From: Myrica gale
Lineage: Eukaryota; Streptophyta; Magnoliopsida; Fagales; Myricaceae
Assembly: GCA_963930655.1 (NCBI GenBank)
Contig: OZ005611.1
Span: 6,579,501 to 6,643,500 of the forward strand
Direction of reading: 5' to 3'
DNA length: 64,000 nucleotides
This document shows, in pieces, positions 52,401 to 63,115 of the stretch. The position numbers were made by a program, and so were the translations under genes. The notes beneath the pieces are model-generated. The model saw only the letters and a list, made by a program, of their open reading frames with translations. It searched no databases and was not told the DNA's origin. The stretch's first letter is position 1; every line of letters begins with the position of its first letter.

Positions 52401-55400
52401 TTCCAAATCAATCAATTGATCTAACCCCCTCAAAATCCCTATCTTCCTATCCACACCCTCATTGTCAAGACGCCCTTCCTCATCCAACCCATCCAGCAAA
52501 GATAGTTCCCTTATCAGCGCTGACTTACGAGATAAGAGATCACCAAAAACTTCCTTATTCCACACTTTTAAATCTTGCTTCAAAGCCTTCAACTTTAAAT
52601 GGAACACAAAACTGGGAGAACCCGAAAAATCATAACTTCGCCACCACTCCCTAACACGATCCACAAACCCCTCAACCTGCAACAACATATTTTCAAATCT
52701 GAATGGTGTCTTCCCAACCCCAACCGAACCACTTTCCAACAAAATAGGAAAGTGATCAGAATACAACCATGGCAGCCTACGTTGTATAACCTCCGGAAAC
52801 AACATCTCTCACTCCGAAGTAAAGAGAAATCTATCAATCCTGGACCAAGATTGAGACGACCGGTTACTCGACCACGTAAATAATCCCCCCACTAGCGGCA
52901 AATGTATGCATGTATGCATGAACTTTAAATGATTTATGTATGCACGTAAATCGGAAAAAGTATGCATGGACCTCTCAAAACCTCCAGATCCCGACCGCTC
53001 ACCAGGGAAATGAGTGACGTTAAAGTCACCACCAATACACCACGACAGATTCCACCAAGAGAACATACCCGCCAACTCGTCTCACATCAGACTTCGAGAG
53101 GAGTCATCATTGGGACCATAAACCCCAGAAAAGGCCCAAGAACACCCATCCTCCACATTATTAAACGCCACCGAAAGGGAATAAAGACCAACACTACAAT
53201 CCACCATCTCCAACACCCGAGAATCCCATAAAATCAAAATACCTCCGGAAGCACCATCCGCTGGCAAACTGGTCCATTGCACATGAGGACCACCCCACAA
53301 GCGTCGCACTAAGACCCTTGAAACAACACCTACTTTGGTCTCCGGGAAACACAAGAGATCCGGTTTCCAACTACGAATTAAATTCTCAATCCTACTGCAC
53401 TTGACCTTGTCATTAAGACCCCAGACATTCCAACTTAGGATTCTAGGCTTCATTAACAACCCGAAGAGCCCTCCCCCCTCCTGCTTGTTCTACAGACGGA
53501 CACCTGCCCCTCATAATTAATCGAGGACAACAATCCTTTCATTTCCCTTACCAACTTCCCCCCCGATCGACTAGGATATGACCTATCCATAAGCTCTCTA
53601 TTTTGTTCAAGCTCTTCGAACAGAGACATCAATTTATCTTCATACCTCGCACAAGACACCCCCACCATTTTTCGGAATGAGGACACCATAGTCAACACTC
53701 ATTGAGATTTAGGATAACATGTCTACAGAGGGTCCCAACGCTGCTCAGAAAACCCATCACAAACACCCAACACAGCCCCTCCCTCCTCTGGACCCAATAC
53801 GAACCCATCCTCCACCATTAGCATTTCAGCAGGACCAACCACACCATCCTGACATGCAACCAACTGCAATTCACTCACCGAAGAAGAGTCACCCACCAAC
53901 AAACCATGCCTCCCAACAGACTCCCTCAAACTATCCTCAACACCCTCCTTCACGACAATAGACAGCCCCAAAATAAATCAGGAGACTCAACCCGTCCCTT
54001 AGAACAAATGCCATGGGAACTCACCTTACAATCCTTGCCCATGAAGTGGCCAGAAGGAGATGAATTTTCGAGCCCCAAAGCATGAGAGATCACGTCATCA
54101 GCAACAGGGAGAACCTCCGAAGCCTCTGCCGACAGCGACATGCCCTCACCCTGCGCCTTGTCCTTTCTCATGACAGAAGACAACGCCAGAGCTGGAACAG
54201 GGCTATCGATGATGTCAGGGGGCTTTTCCGGCATAGACGCATCACCCTTTCCACTCTCGAGCTCCAGCCCATCAACTCTGAACACCTGGAGATCTGCCGG
54301 AGGAGACTCCGGCGCCGGAACAGCCTCCAGATTGTCGTCGGCAGCCACAGAAGACACTGGCGGGCCCCCTGCCACCGACGACTGGAGTGGGTTGTCTCCC
54401 GCCAGCTCGTACACCTTCCTCAATTGGACCGGGAGAAGTCCAGGCCCACCATCCAACAAAGGCCCAGCCTTCGCTGGCCCATGCCATCCCCCTTCCACGG
54501 CAGCCCACCCTTCATTTTTTCCTTCAGCACTCTCCAAACCCAAGGACCATAGGATTTGGTCGAGTTTCGTCCTAAGATCGAGCAATTTTTTCCTTAAAAC
54601 AGACATACAACCTTTGTCTCCCTCTAAAGCTAATGATGACCCGTCAATAAGCGGGGGAACCTTGGGGGAAGCAGCAGAGTCCTGATCTGCATGCTTTCCC
54701 TGCAAACAGTGTGTCGGCTCTCCTTTTGTGCCTTTTTCTCCATAACTCTCCACAGACGAAGCCTGCATGCCTACGTCCACCAACGGCTGCTTCAACTTGA
54801 CAGCTCCGGCGAAGGACAACCTTCCTCTCAGCCCTTGTGACCCAGAAACACCAGAGCCAGGCTGACCAACCTTCCAACCACTACCTCTTCTAAGGTGGTC
54901 GACCACCTCTTGGAACACTCCAGTCATGAGCCTCCATCCTTCTCCTCCCTTCCCTTCAGGGACCATGACCACTTCCCTGCGACGACCTTCGCTATACTCT
55001 ATAATGGCTACATACCTCCCAGCCTTGTTAACACATCGTTGAGCTAGAAACGCTCAAGAGAAATCGTTGGCCTTAGAAACAAAAGAACGGTCTCCATCAG
55101 CTGCCAAAAGCTTTCCGCCCATATTGATAACCTATACAGCTCCAAATTTCCCAAAGTAAATCGCACTAACAGACTTCCGACTCCATTCTGTAAGAAGCTT
55201 GACAACACCTCCAACACTAACAGATACGTGAAACTCCTTAGCCTCTACTCTAAACCTCCTGGAGAAACTCATCTCTGATAAACTGAAAACCCAGTGTCCA
55301 ACTTGAAATTACCCGGAGAGTATATTTGATTCGAGGGAGAGGACAAGAAAGGGCATAGGATTTTGAAACCACTTTCTACACCAAGTCATGCCCTAAAGAC

Positions 55401-58400
55401 ATCAACAAATAACTATCTATAAGCTGAATACTTGCCAAGGAATATCATGATGTTCAAAATCACTACAAAAAGCTTTCATGCTACTTTTGACATAGGCCTT
55501 TGAATTTGTAGAATAAATACAATGAAAATCACAAGTTTTAGGAAAAACAAAGTGAAATTTAAAATTTACTGCCTGGGTTTTGATGAGATTCTAAAAAACT
55601 GCATAAGTTTCTAGAATTAACAAAGCACAGCCTGGGTTTAGGCCACGCTTGCAAAATCACTCCCTCCATTAATTTCTATCTAGATTTCTAATGGAATTGA
55701 TAACGTGGCGCGCCACGTGTCAATATATAGTCATGTGGCATATCACATATCGGTAAATATACATTACAATATATTTTTATGGTTTAATATTTTTTATTTA
55801 TTTTATTATTTTATTATTTATTTAATTTATTGTTGTAACTCTAATTTTTATTTATTTTTAAGACAAGTGACATGTCACATGACCATATATTGACACTTGG
55901 CGTGCCGCGTCATCAACTCAGTTAGAAATCTGGATGAAAATATGATAGGGGAGTGATATTATAAGTGTAATCTAAACTCAGGTAGTGATTTGTAAATTCT
56001 AAAAACCTACACATGTTTTTAAAATCCTATAAAAACACAGGCAGTGATTTTTAAATTTTCCAAAAACAAAGTTATAACTTCAAGGTTGTATGACCATGTC
56101 ACTAAATTATTTGACACGTTATTAGAGCAGCAACACCAAAAGCTTGAGTTTGGGGATGGGGTAAATTGTAAGCGACCATAATCAATATAAATCAAACCAA
56201 GGCACTATAATTTGAACGCATAACACACAGAAATCTAGAAAAGCTAAAAATTAATAGATATAGAGGTGATGGGAAAGCATACACTTCAAAGTGAAAATAG
56301 CACATGGGACAAGAACAAAGCGTGTGAAGGACTGATTTAAACCCTTAAAAAACTGTTTCTCTTGGTAGTTGATCATGAAATCTTTACTTGTAGACTTTTC
56401 ATCCTTCGCCAAATAAAAAGCACAGTATCTGAAGAGTACAGATAATCCTAGTCAAGTGGAGAACCAAATCAATCTAACCAAATGTCAATTAAAAATCTAA
56501 TCATGTTATTATACTCAGACATAGTAAATGAAGAATCCAGAAAAACCTCTAAAAAGGCAAAATGACTCAAAAGAAGAGATGAATCAGCAAATGGAGATAG
56601 AATAAGTGCCTTTTTATCAGCCTCTGCCGCTTCTTGGAGCTTTGAGTTGAGTGAGTTTTGCTCCTCCGTACTGAGCTGATCTACAAGGAACTTCTCCAAC
56701 ACTGGTACTTTTGACTTCTGCTGATTGGCCTGTGACCCTTCAGCCTCAGGGACTGCAACTGGCCTTGGAGGCTTTGCTGCAACAGCAGTTGTTGCGTGCC
56801 GAGCACCAGAACCAGGAATCCCTTGCTGTTGTTGATACCCTTTGAGCAAAAAACAGGTAAAGATAGTGGGTAATTTCAATAAATCACACCGATTGATTAT
56901 AAACTTAATGACTCAAAGTGCAGAAGAGTACCAGATGGAGGTCGCCACGCTGCATTGCTATAGTTAGTCATATGTTGGCCAGGGGTAGGAAAATCAAGCA
57001 TAATGTTGCTAGGGAGGGCTGCTGGAGGAGGAAGTCCCTCCCTATACCGCTCCATCAAATACAGAGCAACACAAAACTCCTTGAAAGAAAGCATGCTATC
57101 GTTATCCTGATCGGATAAGTCCCACACTTGCTTTAAAACCTCTGGCAAATACAAACAGGATATAATTGTCAGGACAATGTGAGCATTGGACTGAAAGCTG
57201 CCATGACGATAGTATCAGCACGAGAAAATATCAAAGAAACTAGACCCAGAAAACTTGATCTAGCCTCTGTTCAGCACTGTGGGAATGTTCACCACTAGCA
57301 GAGGAGCTAAAGAAAATGCACCATAAGAAATAAGAATTTAAATGATATCCAAAGCCTAATATTTCCCGTCAAAAGAAATCTTTGGAATCCAAAATTAACT
57401 CAACGACTCACGTACATATAGTCCTTATTGCTAGCAAGTTGAACATCAGACGGAATAACATCAATAGCTTTAATGGTACCTCTAGGAGCCATACAACAAC
57501 AGGTTCAGAAGATAGGGGATTGTTGTAAACTCATGCGGGCTTAGAATATCTGACAGGATTAACCACTGTAAAGATTCTAGAGAACATAAAACTCTCTGTT
57601 CCCTCCTACACCTCTTTTCTTCGTTAAACACATCAATAGCTTTATTGGTTACTCTAGTAGCCAATCCCCTCCTACACTAACTTATATACTCATGATCTAG
57701 GTTGTTCTACCGCAGAATTGAGCACCAGCAGAAATCAACTAAATGATATGAATCAACGTAACGGCAGGAAGTTAAACCGGGAAGAACAACAGAAGAATAA
57801 TCCATGGCAACCTAGATTAAGACAGAGATAACAGCTTCAAACAGATTGTATCTATCATCCTCTTTTGACAATCTAGTAAGAGCTGTGCAAACCAGAGATG
57901 AATTACAGAATAAAAACATAGTTCTACCTCTTGGCAGTCGCCAACTCAGAAATAAATTCCGGGCTTCTTCACCAGTGATTCTCCCATCTCTGTCCTTGTC
58001 TACTTCCAAAAATACTTTGGCATATTTCTGAACATCAGTCTGGGTCATCCTAGGCCATGCCTGCTGGGACTGACTAGGATTCTGAGCTCCAAGTGATATC
58101 CCAGATGAACTAGACGCGGACGTCGTCTGTGATGAGACCTTCTGGGTCTGATTCTCAAGTGACCGGGCCTGAAGAAGCTGACCACTGACAGGTTGCATTG
58201 TGAGTGAATTCTGCAAAGAATCAAGTGCGCTTGGCCTAACAGAAGGCTGTGTTCCAGCAGATGCTGGTACAACTGTTGCTGATACCTGCAAATTGCCTAC
58301 ATCAATTGTACTCAAAGAATAATCCTGCTTTTGTTGAGAGGGGGTAGTGGAAAAAGCATCAACTCCAAAAATTGAGTCAGAAGCAAAGCCGTTTCCAGAT

Positions 58401-59415
58401 GCATTCAGTAGTTTAGAATCCTTAGCTGGTGGTCCTGACGGCTTCATTCCAGATGTTGCCTGTTGTCTAGGCGGCAATGCAGCAGTTGGTCCAGATGTCA
58501 CCAGCCCAATTCCATCCTGAGTTGGAGGACCTATTCCACTGACTGGGACTTGTGACAAAGTTCCTGGTGAAGCTGCACCCATCTTAACACCCATCCAATC
58601 ACTTGAGATGCTTGAGTTTGGAGGACGAGGACCAGTCACATTGCCTCCACCAGGTAATACTTGAATGCCAGCACCATGTGTCAGGTGGGAAGCAGAAGTG
58701 GGTACTGTTTGCGTAGGTCTCATCAACTGACTTCCTTGCAAAGGAAAATGCCGCTGGCTCATACCCGCATTTGGAGGTACTTGTGATCCCCCAACATTTT
58801 GGGAGGACATCGAAGTAACAGCACCGACTTGAGGAGTGGGTGCTGCTGAAGAAGAATTGAGCTGAGGTGCAGGTATGGCAGAAAGATTGATCTGTGGTGC
58901 AGGTATTTTAGCTGAAGCTGGGCCATATAATGCTGCTTTTACCATTTCGGGGGTTAGGTCTCGCTTACTTTGTGCCACAGTAACAAGTTTAAGCGCATTA
59001 TAGAACTCTGCCCGACCAAGAAAACCACTCTGGCTCTGGTTGGCAATCGCCCATACCTGCATAAAAGATAAGATAAGATGCCAACATAAACTAAAGCTGA
59101 TTTAAATCATATTCTTTCTCAAGTTTAATCATTCCATAAATTTGTCCTTTTTTCAAAAGAAAGTTAAGCACTGAAGGGATGAAGCCCATATACACAGGAA
59201 ATCCATTTTCTTAAAGACACATAGATAGACATTCCATGGGCAGAGGGAGAGGGAGGGAGAGTAACCTGCGCAAGAACCTGCTTGGACAAACCGGAGCCTT
59301 GGAAGAAGGCGACGGCTTCGGTGCCACTGATTCTGCCATCGCGGTCCAAATCGGCTCGGCGGAAATACGCATCGAAGAGATCCACATTGGGCGCTTGGTT
59401 TTGCGCCGACGCCAT
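43487..59415 (-). CDS. EH1: EH-domain TPLATE-complex subunit EH1/Pan1
   Basis: Thirteen exons: 59266-59415, 57928-59056, 56932-57141, 56610-56839, 49726-49800, 48979-49050, 48798-48896, 48595-48666, 48404-48518, 47431-47499, 46704-47067, 45799-45925, 43487-43915. They join in frame to 1046 residues, close to Arabidopsis EH1/Pan1. The protein acts at the plasma membrane in the TPLATE adaptor complex of clathrin-mediated endocytosis. The first EH domain (about 10-100) has the EF loop [14 protein letters not shown] Pro/Gln/Ser-rich linker follows. The second EH domain (about 385-480) has [12 protein letters not shown] and [21 protein letters not shown] coiled coil (about 545-715) is next, then a conserved patch [20 protein letters not shown]. 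The Ser/Asp/Phe-rich tail ends SSDNWSAF. Exon 4 ends at a probable GC donor. Introns 4 and 12 contain LINE insertions. Confidence 0.95.
44170..45739 (+). mobile_element. Internally deleted LINE in EH1 intron 12 (antisense to EH1)
   Basis: Related in layout to the LINE at 49936-55374 but on the + strand. It keeps an ORF1-like region (about 44865-45440) whose tail LFAELEQDR resembles LFEELEQNR of the other copy. It also keeps a remnant of the ORF2 start (NIELNCWGI, compare ILSWNVWGL) and then jumps to the 3' end of ORF2 ([12 protein letters not shown]). A tail TTAATAAGATTGATTGACTT plus A run ends it at 45739. Endonuclease and reverse transcriptase are missing. Target duplications were not identified, so the left boundary is approximate. 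Confidence 0.7.
44210..44670 (+). repeat. Collagen-like coding minisatellite inside the LINE
   Basis: Units of about 77-91 bp repeat around CCCGAGTGAATGTGCC (near 44331, 44414, 44505 and 44582) and GTCTAGACCCCGGG. Read on +, the units give Gly/Pro-rich peptide such as [10 protein letters not shown] and [12 protein letters not shown], with stops in places. Two further copies of GGGCATTCTGGTCCCC-like sequence precede it. Confidence 0.75.
49096..49107 (+). repeat. Poly-G tract in EH1 intron 5
   Basis: A run of about 11 G on the + strand, just past exon 6 in the intron between exons 5 and 6. Confidence 0.7.
49923..49935. repeat. LINE target-site duplication, 3' side copy
   Basis: TCTACAGCAAGTC, directly beside the T run that is the complement of the LINE tail. 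It matches 55375-55387 at 12 of 13 positions. Confidence 0.8.
50024..53453 (-). pseudogene. LINE ORF2, defective (endonuclease and reverse transcriptase)
   Basis: Begins with the apurinic-like endonuclease signature [14 protein letters not shown] and keeps [15 protein letters not shown] and [15 protein letters not shown]. The reverse transcriptase follows, with [54 protein letters not shown] and [20 protein letters not shown]. Sequence then jumps from SVSHLL straight to [17 protein letters not shown] in another frame, so the [FY]ADD catalytic box is absent. In-frame stops occur near 53080, 52807 and 51769. The C-terminal part has [20 protein letters not shown] (Cys/His, zinc-knuckle-like) and [23 protein letters not shown] ends. 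It would have copied the element's RNA at a nicked target. Confidence 0.88.
53453..55272 (-). pseudogene. LINE ORF1, defective
   Basis: The start at 55272 reads [20 protein letters not shown], as in plant LINE ORF1 proteins. It is interrupted by a stop after the codons for FGKFGAV and by a second stop and frame changes. The longest intact part is 53950-54972, low-complexity and Gly/Pro/Ser-rich. The end is [20 protein letters not shown], close to the stop at 53453-53455. ORF1 proteins of this class bind the element's RNA. No zinc knuckle is visible in what remains. Confidence 0.7.
55375..55387. repeat. LINE target-site duplication, 5' side copy
   Basis: TCTACACCAAGTC, differing at one base from the copy at 49923-49935. 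Confidence 0.8.
55540..56085. mobile_element. Foldback element in EH1 intron 4
   Basis: About 545 bp. The left arm (AATTTAAAATTTACTGCCTGGGTTTTGATG) is an imperfect inverted copy of the right arm, which complements AAATTTAAAAATCACTGCCTGTG. Both arms also contain TAACGTGGC/GCGTGCC and CAATATATAGTCATGTG-type blocks. The centre is AT only. It lies 150 bp beyond the LINE target site. Confidence 0.7.
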
Positions 59416-61656
59416 CTGCGAGTATTCAAAAGCAACCGCCGGTTGAGTCCGACTCTTGTAGATCAGAACATGGAATCAAAGCCACTCGGAGCAAGCGCGC
59501 GCATGGGAAATGGAAGTCGTGAGAAGCACAGGAAAAAATCACGACCGAGAATCAGAGCAAAATTCGGAGCCCCTAAATTGCATAAATTAATTGCTTCGGC
59601 CTCCGTTTCTAGGAAATACTTGATTCGGATAAAAGGAAATAAAGATGAGACTACACCCAGCGCTGAAATATACTTGACAAAGGGGAGAGAGAATATTTTT
59701 AATGTTATAATAATAAAAATTATGTAATAAATTTTTTATTATTAAATTTAAATTTTTAAGTCTAAATTATTGGGCTCAAACAACACCCTAATTTGGCTCT
59801 TTTTTCTCACCCTATTATCTAGCAAAAAATAATATAATTTTTTCAAAATCTCTGACAACATATAAATATTTTCGATGCCATTGCCTTTGGGAAAAAAACT
59901 TATAGTTTTTACTGCGAAAAAAAGAGAGGTTTTTACCGCGTGATGAGAGGGCGGGGGGAATACTCCTTTGAGTGGATGTGTGTGGCCATAGAGAGAGAGC
60001 TCCGGTCGAACCATATGAGACGCGGGTTGCCGAGGCCAAAGGGGACGGAGGATCCGTCCCTGATCTCAAAGCTAGACGGCGCCATCCCGTTGTAGGATGG
60101 ATTGTATAACCATGCGCTCATCATCACGCATCAACTGATCGCCTCTCTTTCCCTCTAATGTATACCACTCGTCTTCTCAGAAACCAAAAACAAAAAACGC
60201 AAAATCAAGCGCTAGGCATGCAGAGAGAGAGAGAGAGAGCGTGTTGGCATGCAGTTTTCATGCTCTGTATGAGGATGAAGATTTAGCAAGTAGAAGCATT
60301 TTAAATGGAAATTAGAAGGTTCTGCACTTTCGAGTTGGCCGTTGATGGGAAGCTTTCAATATTTTTGCTGCAAATTAGGGACGTTCTTGTGCACTACCAA
60401 ATCTCTTGCTGCAAATGAGTTTTTGATATTGGATGGTTCATGCTTGATTAGTCAGCAAGCTAGAGGCCAGGAAATTATTGGGTTGTTGTTTCTTTTCCTA
60501 CCATGTTAAAGCTACCACGTTTGACAAGAGGGGGGAGGATTAGAAAAAATGTGAGAGCTAATAAGAGATCAGTGGATGACGTTCAAAACAGAAGCGGCGA
60601 GGGGCATAAGAGACTGTGGTGAGCTTGGGGAACTTGTTTAGAATAGTTGTGGGGTATATAATATTAAAATGCAGTAGGCTACTCTCAGGGTTTGAGCCTG
60701 CTGCAGGTTTGTAATATTCTATGGCTGGAAGGGATCTTCCCTAAGTTGAAGATTGAACACAGCAAAGTATCTCGTGCATGCTAATTATGTAACTTTTATA
60801 TTTGTTTTTAGGTCGAATTCGAGTTCTGTCATCGTATTTGTGACCACTCATTTTGTAAGTTAAGAGTTGCTATACTAATGTGACGTCCAATGGTGATCAG
60901 ATGGAAGACTGCTGCTGCAGAATGGCAATTTTCACGTCTAATTCCCATAAACCTGGGCATTGAGAGTACTCTAATTAACAACTGTATGCTACCATGCACA
61001 TTCAATTACCTATACTACACTATCGCAGTATCTTCCCTAATCTTCACCTCAAACCATCAAGGGAGTTATCGTGCTGGCTTGAACCCACTCCGCCCTATAA
61101 GGTAACTCTCTTTAGGTGGAATGTACGAAATCGGCCTCACAGTCCCATGCGCGGTAAGATTGAGACTTGTCGGACAATAAAAGCATCAATCTTGTACTCA
61201 TGTAACTCAAATTCGGAATGTCCGAGGATCTTGCTGGTTTTCTCTGTCTTGTCTGTCCCGTCTGTCCTGTTGTCTTGTTGTATTTCCGTTTTGTTTTCTT
61301 GTTCTTAATATATAGGTTCTTTTCTCAAGAAAAAAAAAAAAAAGCTAACTCTTGGAACTCGTGCTAGACTTAAATAGGACCTTCAGCTAGGTACCTTGGG
61401 TTTGAGGTCCATTACCATCATTCTTTGAATGGCTGTTGGGCTTCTTATCTTCGCCGGCCCGCCCTTCCATGAGAAACTGAGGACACCACGGACCTCTAGT
61501 GATTATAAGCTGGGTCACATTTGGGCCACTCCACTCCCTTCAAGACCAAACAAATTAACCTCGTAGTTCTGGTTCTTCTGTCTCTGTCTCCGTCTGTCTC
61601 TCGTGGGATGGTTGAAGCGGAGGGGGGCATAAATTTCATTTCCAATTCCGCTCTAA
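59416..61656. other. EH1 upstream region and following intergenic DNA
   Basis: EH1 leader/promoter side. It contains a truncated MITE relic at 59700-59796 and a short GA run at about 60222-60240. A segment at about 61110-61340 ends TTAATATATAGGTTC plus an A run and could be a retroelement 3' end, with only a 7-bp match (TAACTCT) on its flanks. No gene is recognised. Confidence 0.45.
59700..59796. mobile_element. Truncated MITE related to 62061-62257
   Basis: Its right end complements GGGTGTTGTTTGAGCCCAAT and its inner part complements AATAATAAAAAATTTATTAC, as in the element at 62061. The left part is missing. Confidence 0.5.
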
Positions 61657-61851
61657 GGTTGTGTTTGAATGATAACATTTTGGGGATGTTAATATTTTAG
61701 GGTATTGGATTTGATGAAAAAGTGAAGAGAGATGATTTTTAATATTTATTATAATGAAAAATAATGATGTGATGGAAAGAGAGATTATATTGTAATTTTT
61801 TATTGTGTTAAAATTTTTAAAAATGTAAAATTTTGTTTAACAAACATGGCC
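61657..61851. mobile_element. Tourist-like MITE with TAA target duplication
   Basis: A 195-bp element with ends GGTTGTGTTTGAATG and (complemented) GGCCATGTTTGTTAAAC, flanked by TAA at 61654-61656 and 61852-61854. The interior (GATGAAAAAGTGAAGAGAGA, GAGAGATTATATTGTAA) is the reverse complement of the 36583 family. Confidence 0.8.
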
Positions 61852-62060
61852 TAAATTGGGTCTCTTTCCAACTCATTAGTTAGAGGGATAAATGATTTTA
61901 TGTAAAGATAAATAGTATAAAATCATGTAAAATGACAACGGTGATTTAAAGAAACAAATTAAATATTTTAAAATTGAGCGTATCATTTAACGAAACAAGC
62001 TAAATTAAAATATTTTATATCCTGTCTTATTAAATAATGCCATCAATCTTAAAACATTAT

Positions 62061-62257
62061 GGGTATGTTTGAGACCTAATAAGTTGGGCCCAAAAATTTG
62101 GGTTTAATAATAAAAAATTCACCACATAATTTTTTATTATTATATTATTTATTAAAAAATTTCTCTCTTCACTTTTTCACCAACTCCCGTAAGATATTTT
62201 TACTTTATAATATTTCTCAAATCCCAATACCCAAAATTTTCACTCTCAAATCTACCC
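62061..62257. mobile_element. MITE with TAT target duplication
   Basis: Ends GGGTATGTTTGAGACC and (complemented) GGGTAGATTTGAGAGTG, flanked by TAT on both sides (62058-62060 and 62258-62260). AT-rich and non-coding, it shares CTCTTCACTTTTTCACC with other family members. Confidence 0.7.
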
Positions 62258-62317
62258 TATATTTATTTTTTAATAATACCTTTGTGGGAGGGTGAGAGAC
62301 ATCACAACTGCGAAGGA

Positions 62318-62584
62318 AAATGAGCGAAGGGTTTGTGTCGCTGACTGTTTCTATGCAGTGAAAGTCAATCAATCTAATGGAGTTGTGTTTTGTAGTCAGT
62401 GATCTCCGGAAAAGAGCACCCATGGAGTAGGGAGGAGTGGTCATGGACAACCGCGATGGAGAATGAGTGAAGGGTTTGTGTCGCTGACTGTTTCTATGCA
62501 GTGAAAGTCAATCAATCTAATGAGTTGTGTTTTGTAGTCAGTGATCTCCGGAAAAGAGCACCATGGGAGTAGGGAGGAGTGGTC
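62318..62584. repeat. Tandem duplication, period 143 bp
   Basis: Two near-identical copies contain AGGGTTTGTGTCGCTGACTG and CAGTGATCTCCGGAAAAGAG. They differ by a few bases and a one-base deletion, indicating a recent duplication. No reading frame is maintained. Confidence 0.9.
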
Positions 62585-62936
62585 CACATTCCACAAAGCA
62601 TCGGCCCCACGGCTCGTCCTTTTCCATTAGGATAGCCCCCAGCTATACCCCCATCCCTGTCGAGACCCATGTATGAGCTGGGCCTTGACGCAACAAAACT
62701 GATCTATTCTCTGTTTATGGAAACCCAATTTCCTCTTTTTAAGTTTTTGCTATAAGTCGGAGCAGCTGGAAGAAATGGGGAGAAAAAAAAAAGGAATGAG
62801 ATAAAACAGCCGATGGTTCCTTTACCAAGAAAGAAATAAAATAAAAAAAAGGTGATGGGTTCCTTCTGAGTGAAAAAAATGTCTTCCGAAACCTTTGGAC
62901 AGCTACCTTGGACAGCTTATACTTGCGGTTCACTGA

Positions 62937-63115
62937 GAGTGTTCGGTTAAGGTGTATTGTGAGGATTTTTTGTGTTTTGAGAATTTTTATGTGATGTTAA
63001 CTTTATTGGTATGCGTGTTGTAGTTATATTTATGTGGTGTGAAAAATTATGTTTGGTTGTAGAATCCTGAGGATTCAAAAAATCCTGAGGATTCTTCCTA
63101 AACGAACATGTCCTA
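62937..63115. mobile_element. MITE-like element with imperfect TIRs
   Basis: The left end TGTTCGGTTAAGGTGTATTG and the right end complementing TGTTCGTTTAGGAAGAATCC are both followed by GAGGATTTTTTG/CAGGATTTTTTG-like sequence. The target duplication is unclear. Confidence 0.55.

Larger units (their letters stand above)
49936..55374 (-). mobile_element. Full-length plant L1-type LINE in EH1 intron 4 (sense to EH1)
   Basis: A 5.4-kb non-LTR retrotransposon bounded by 13-bp target duplications (49923-49935 and 55375-55387, one mismatch). On the minus strand it has a 5' leader, ORF1, ORF2 (endonuclease, reverse transcriptase and a C-terminal zinc-knuckle-like region) and a 3' A-rich tail at 49936-49942. 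Both ORFs carry stops and ORF2 has a deletion through the catalytic box, so it is dead. It accounts for most of the 6.8-kb intron. Confidence 0.9.
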
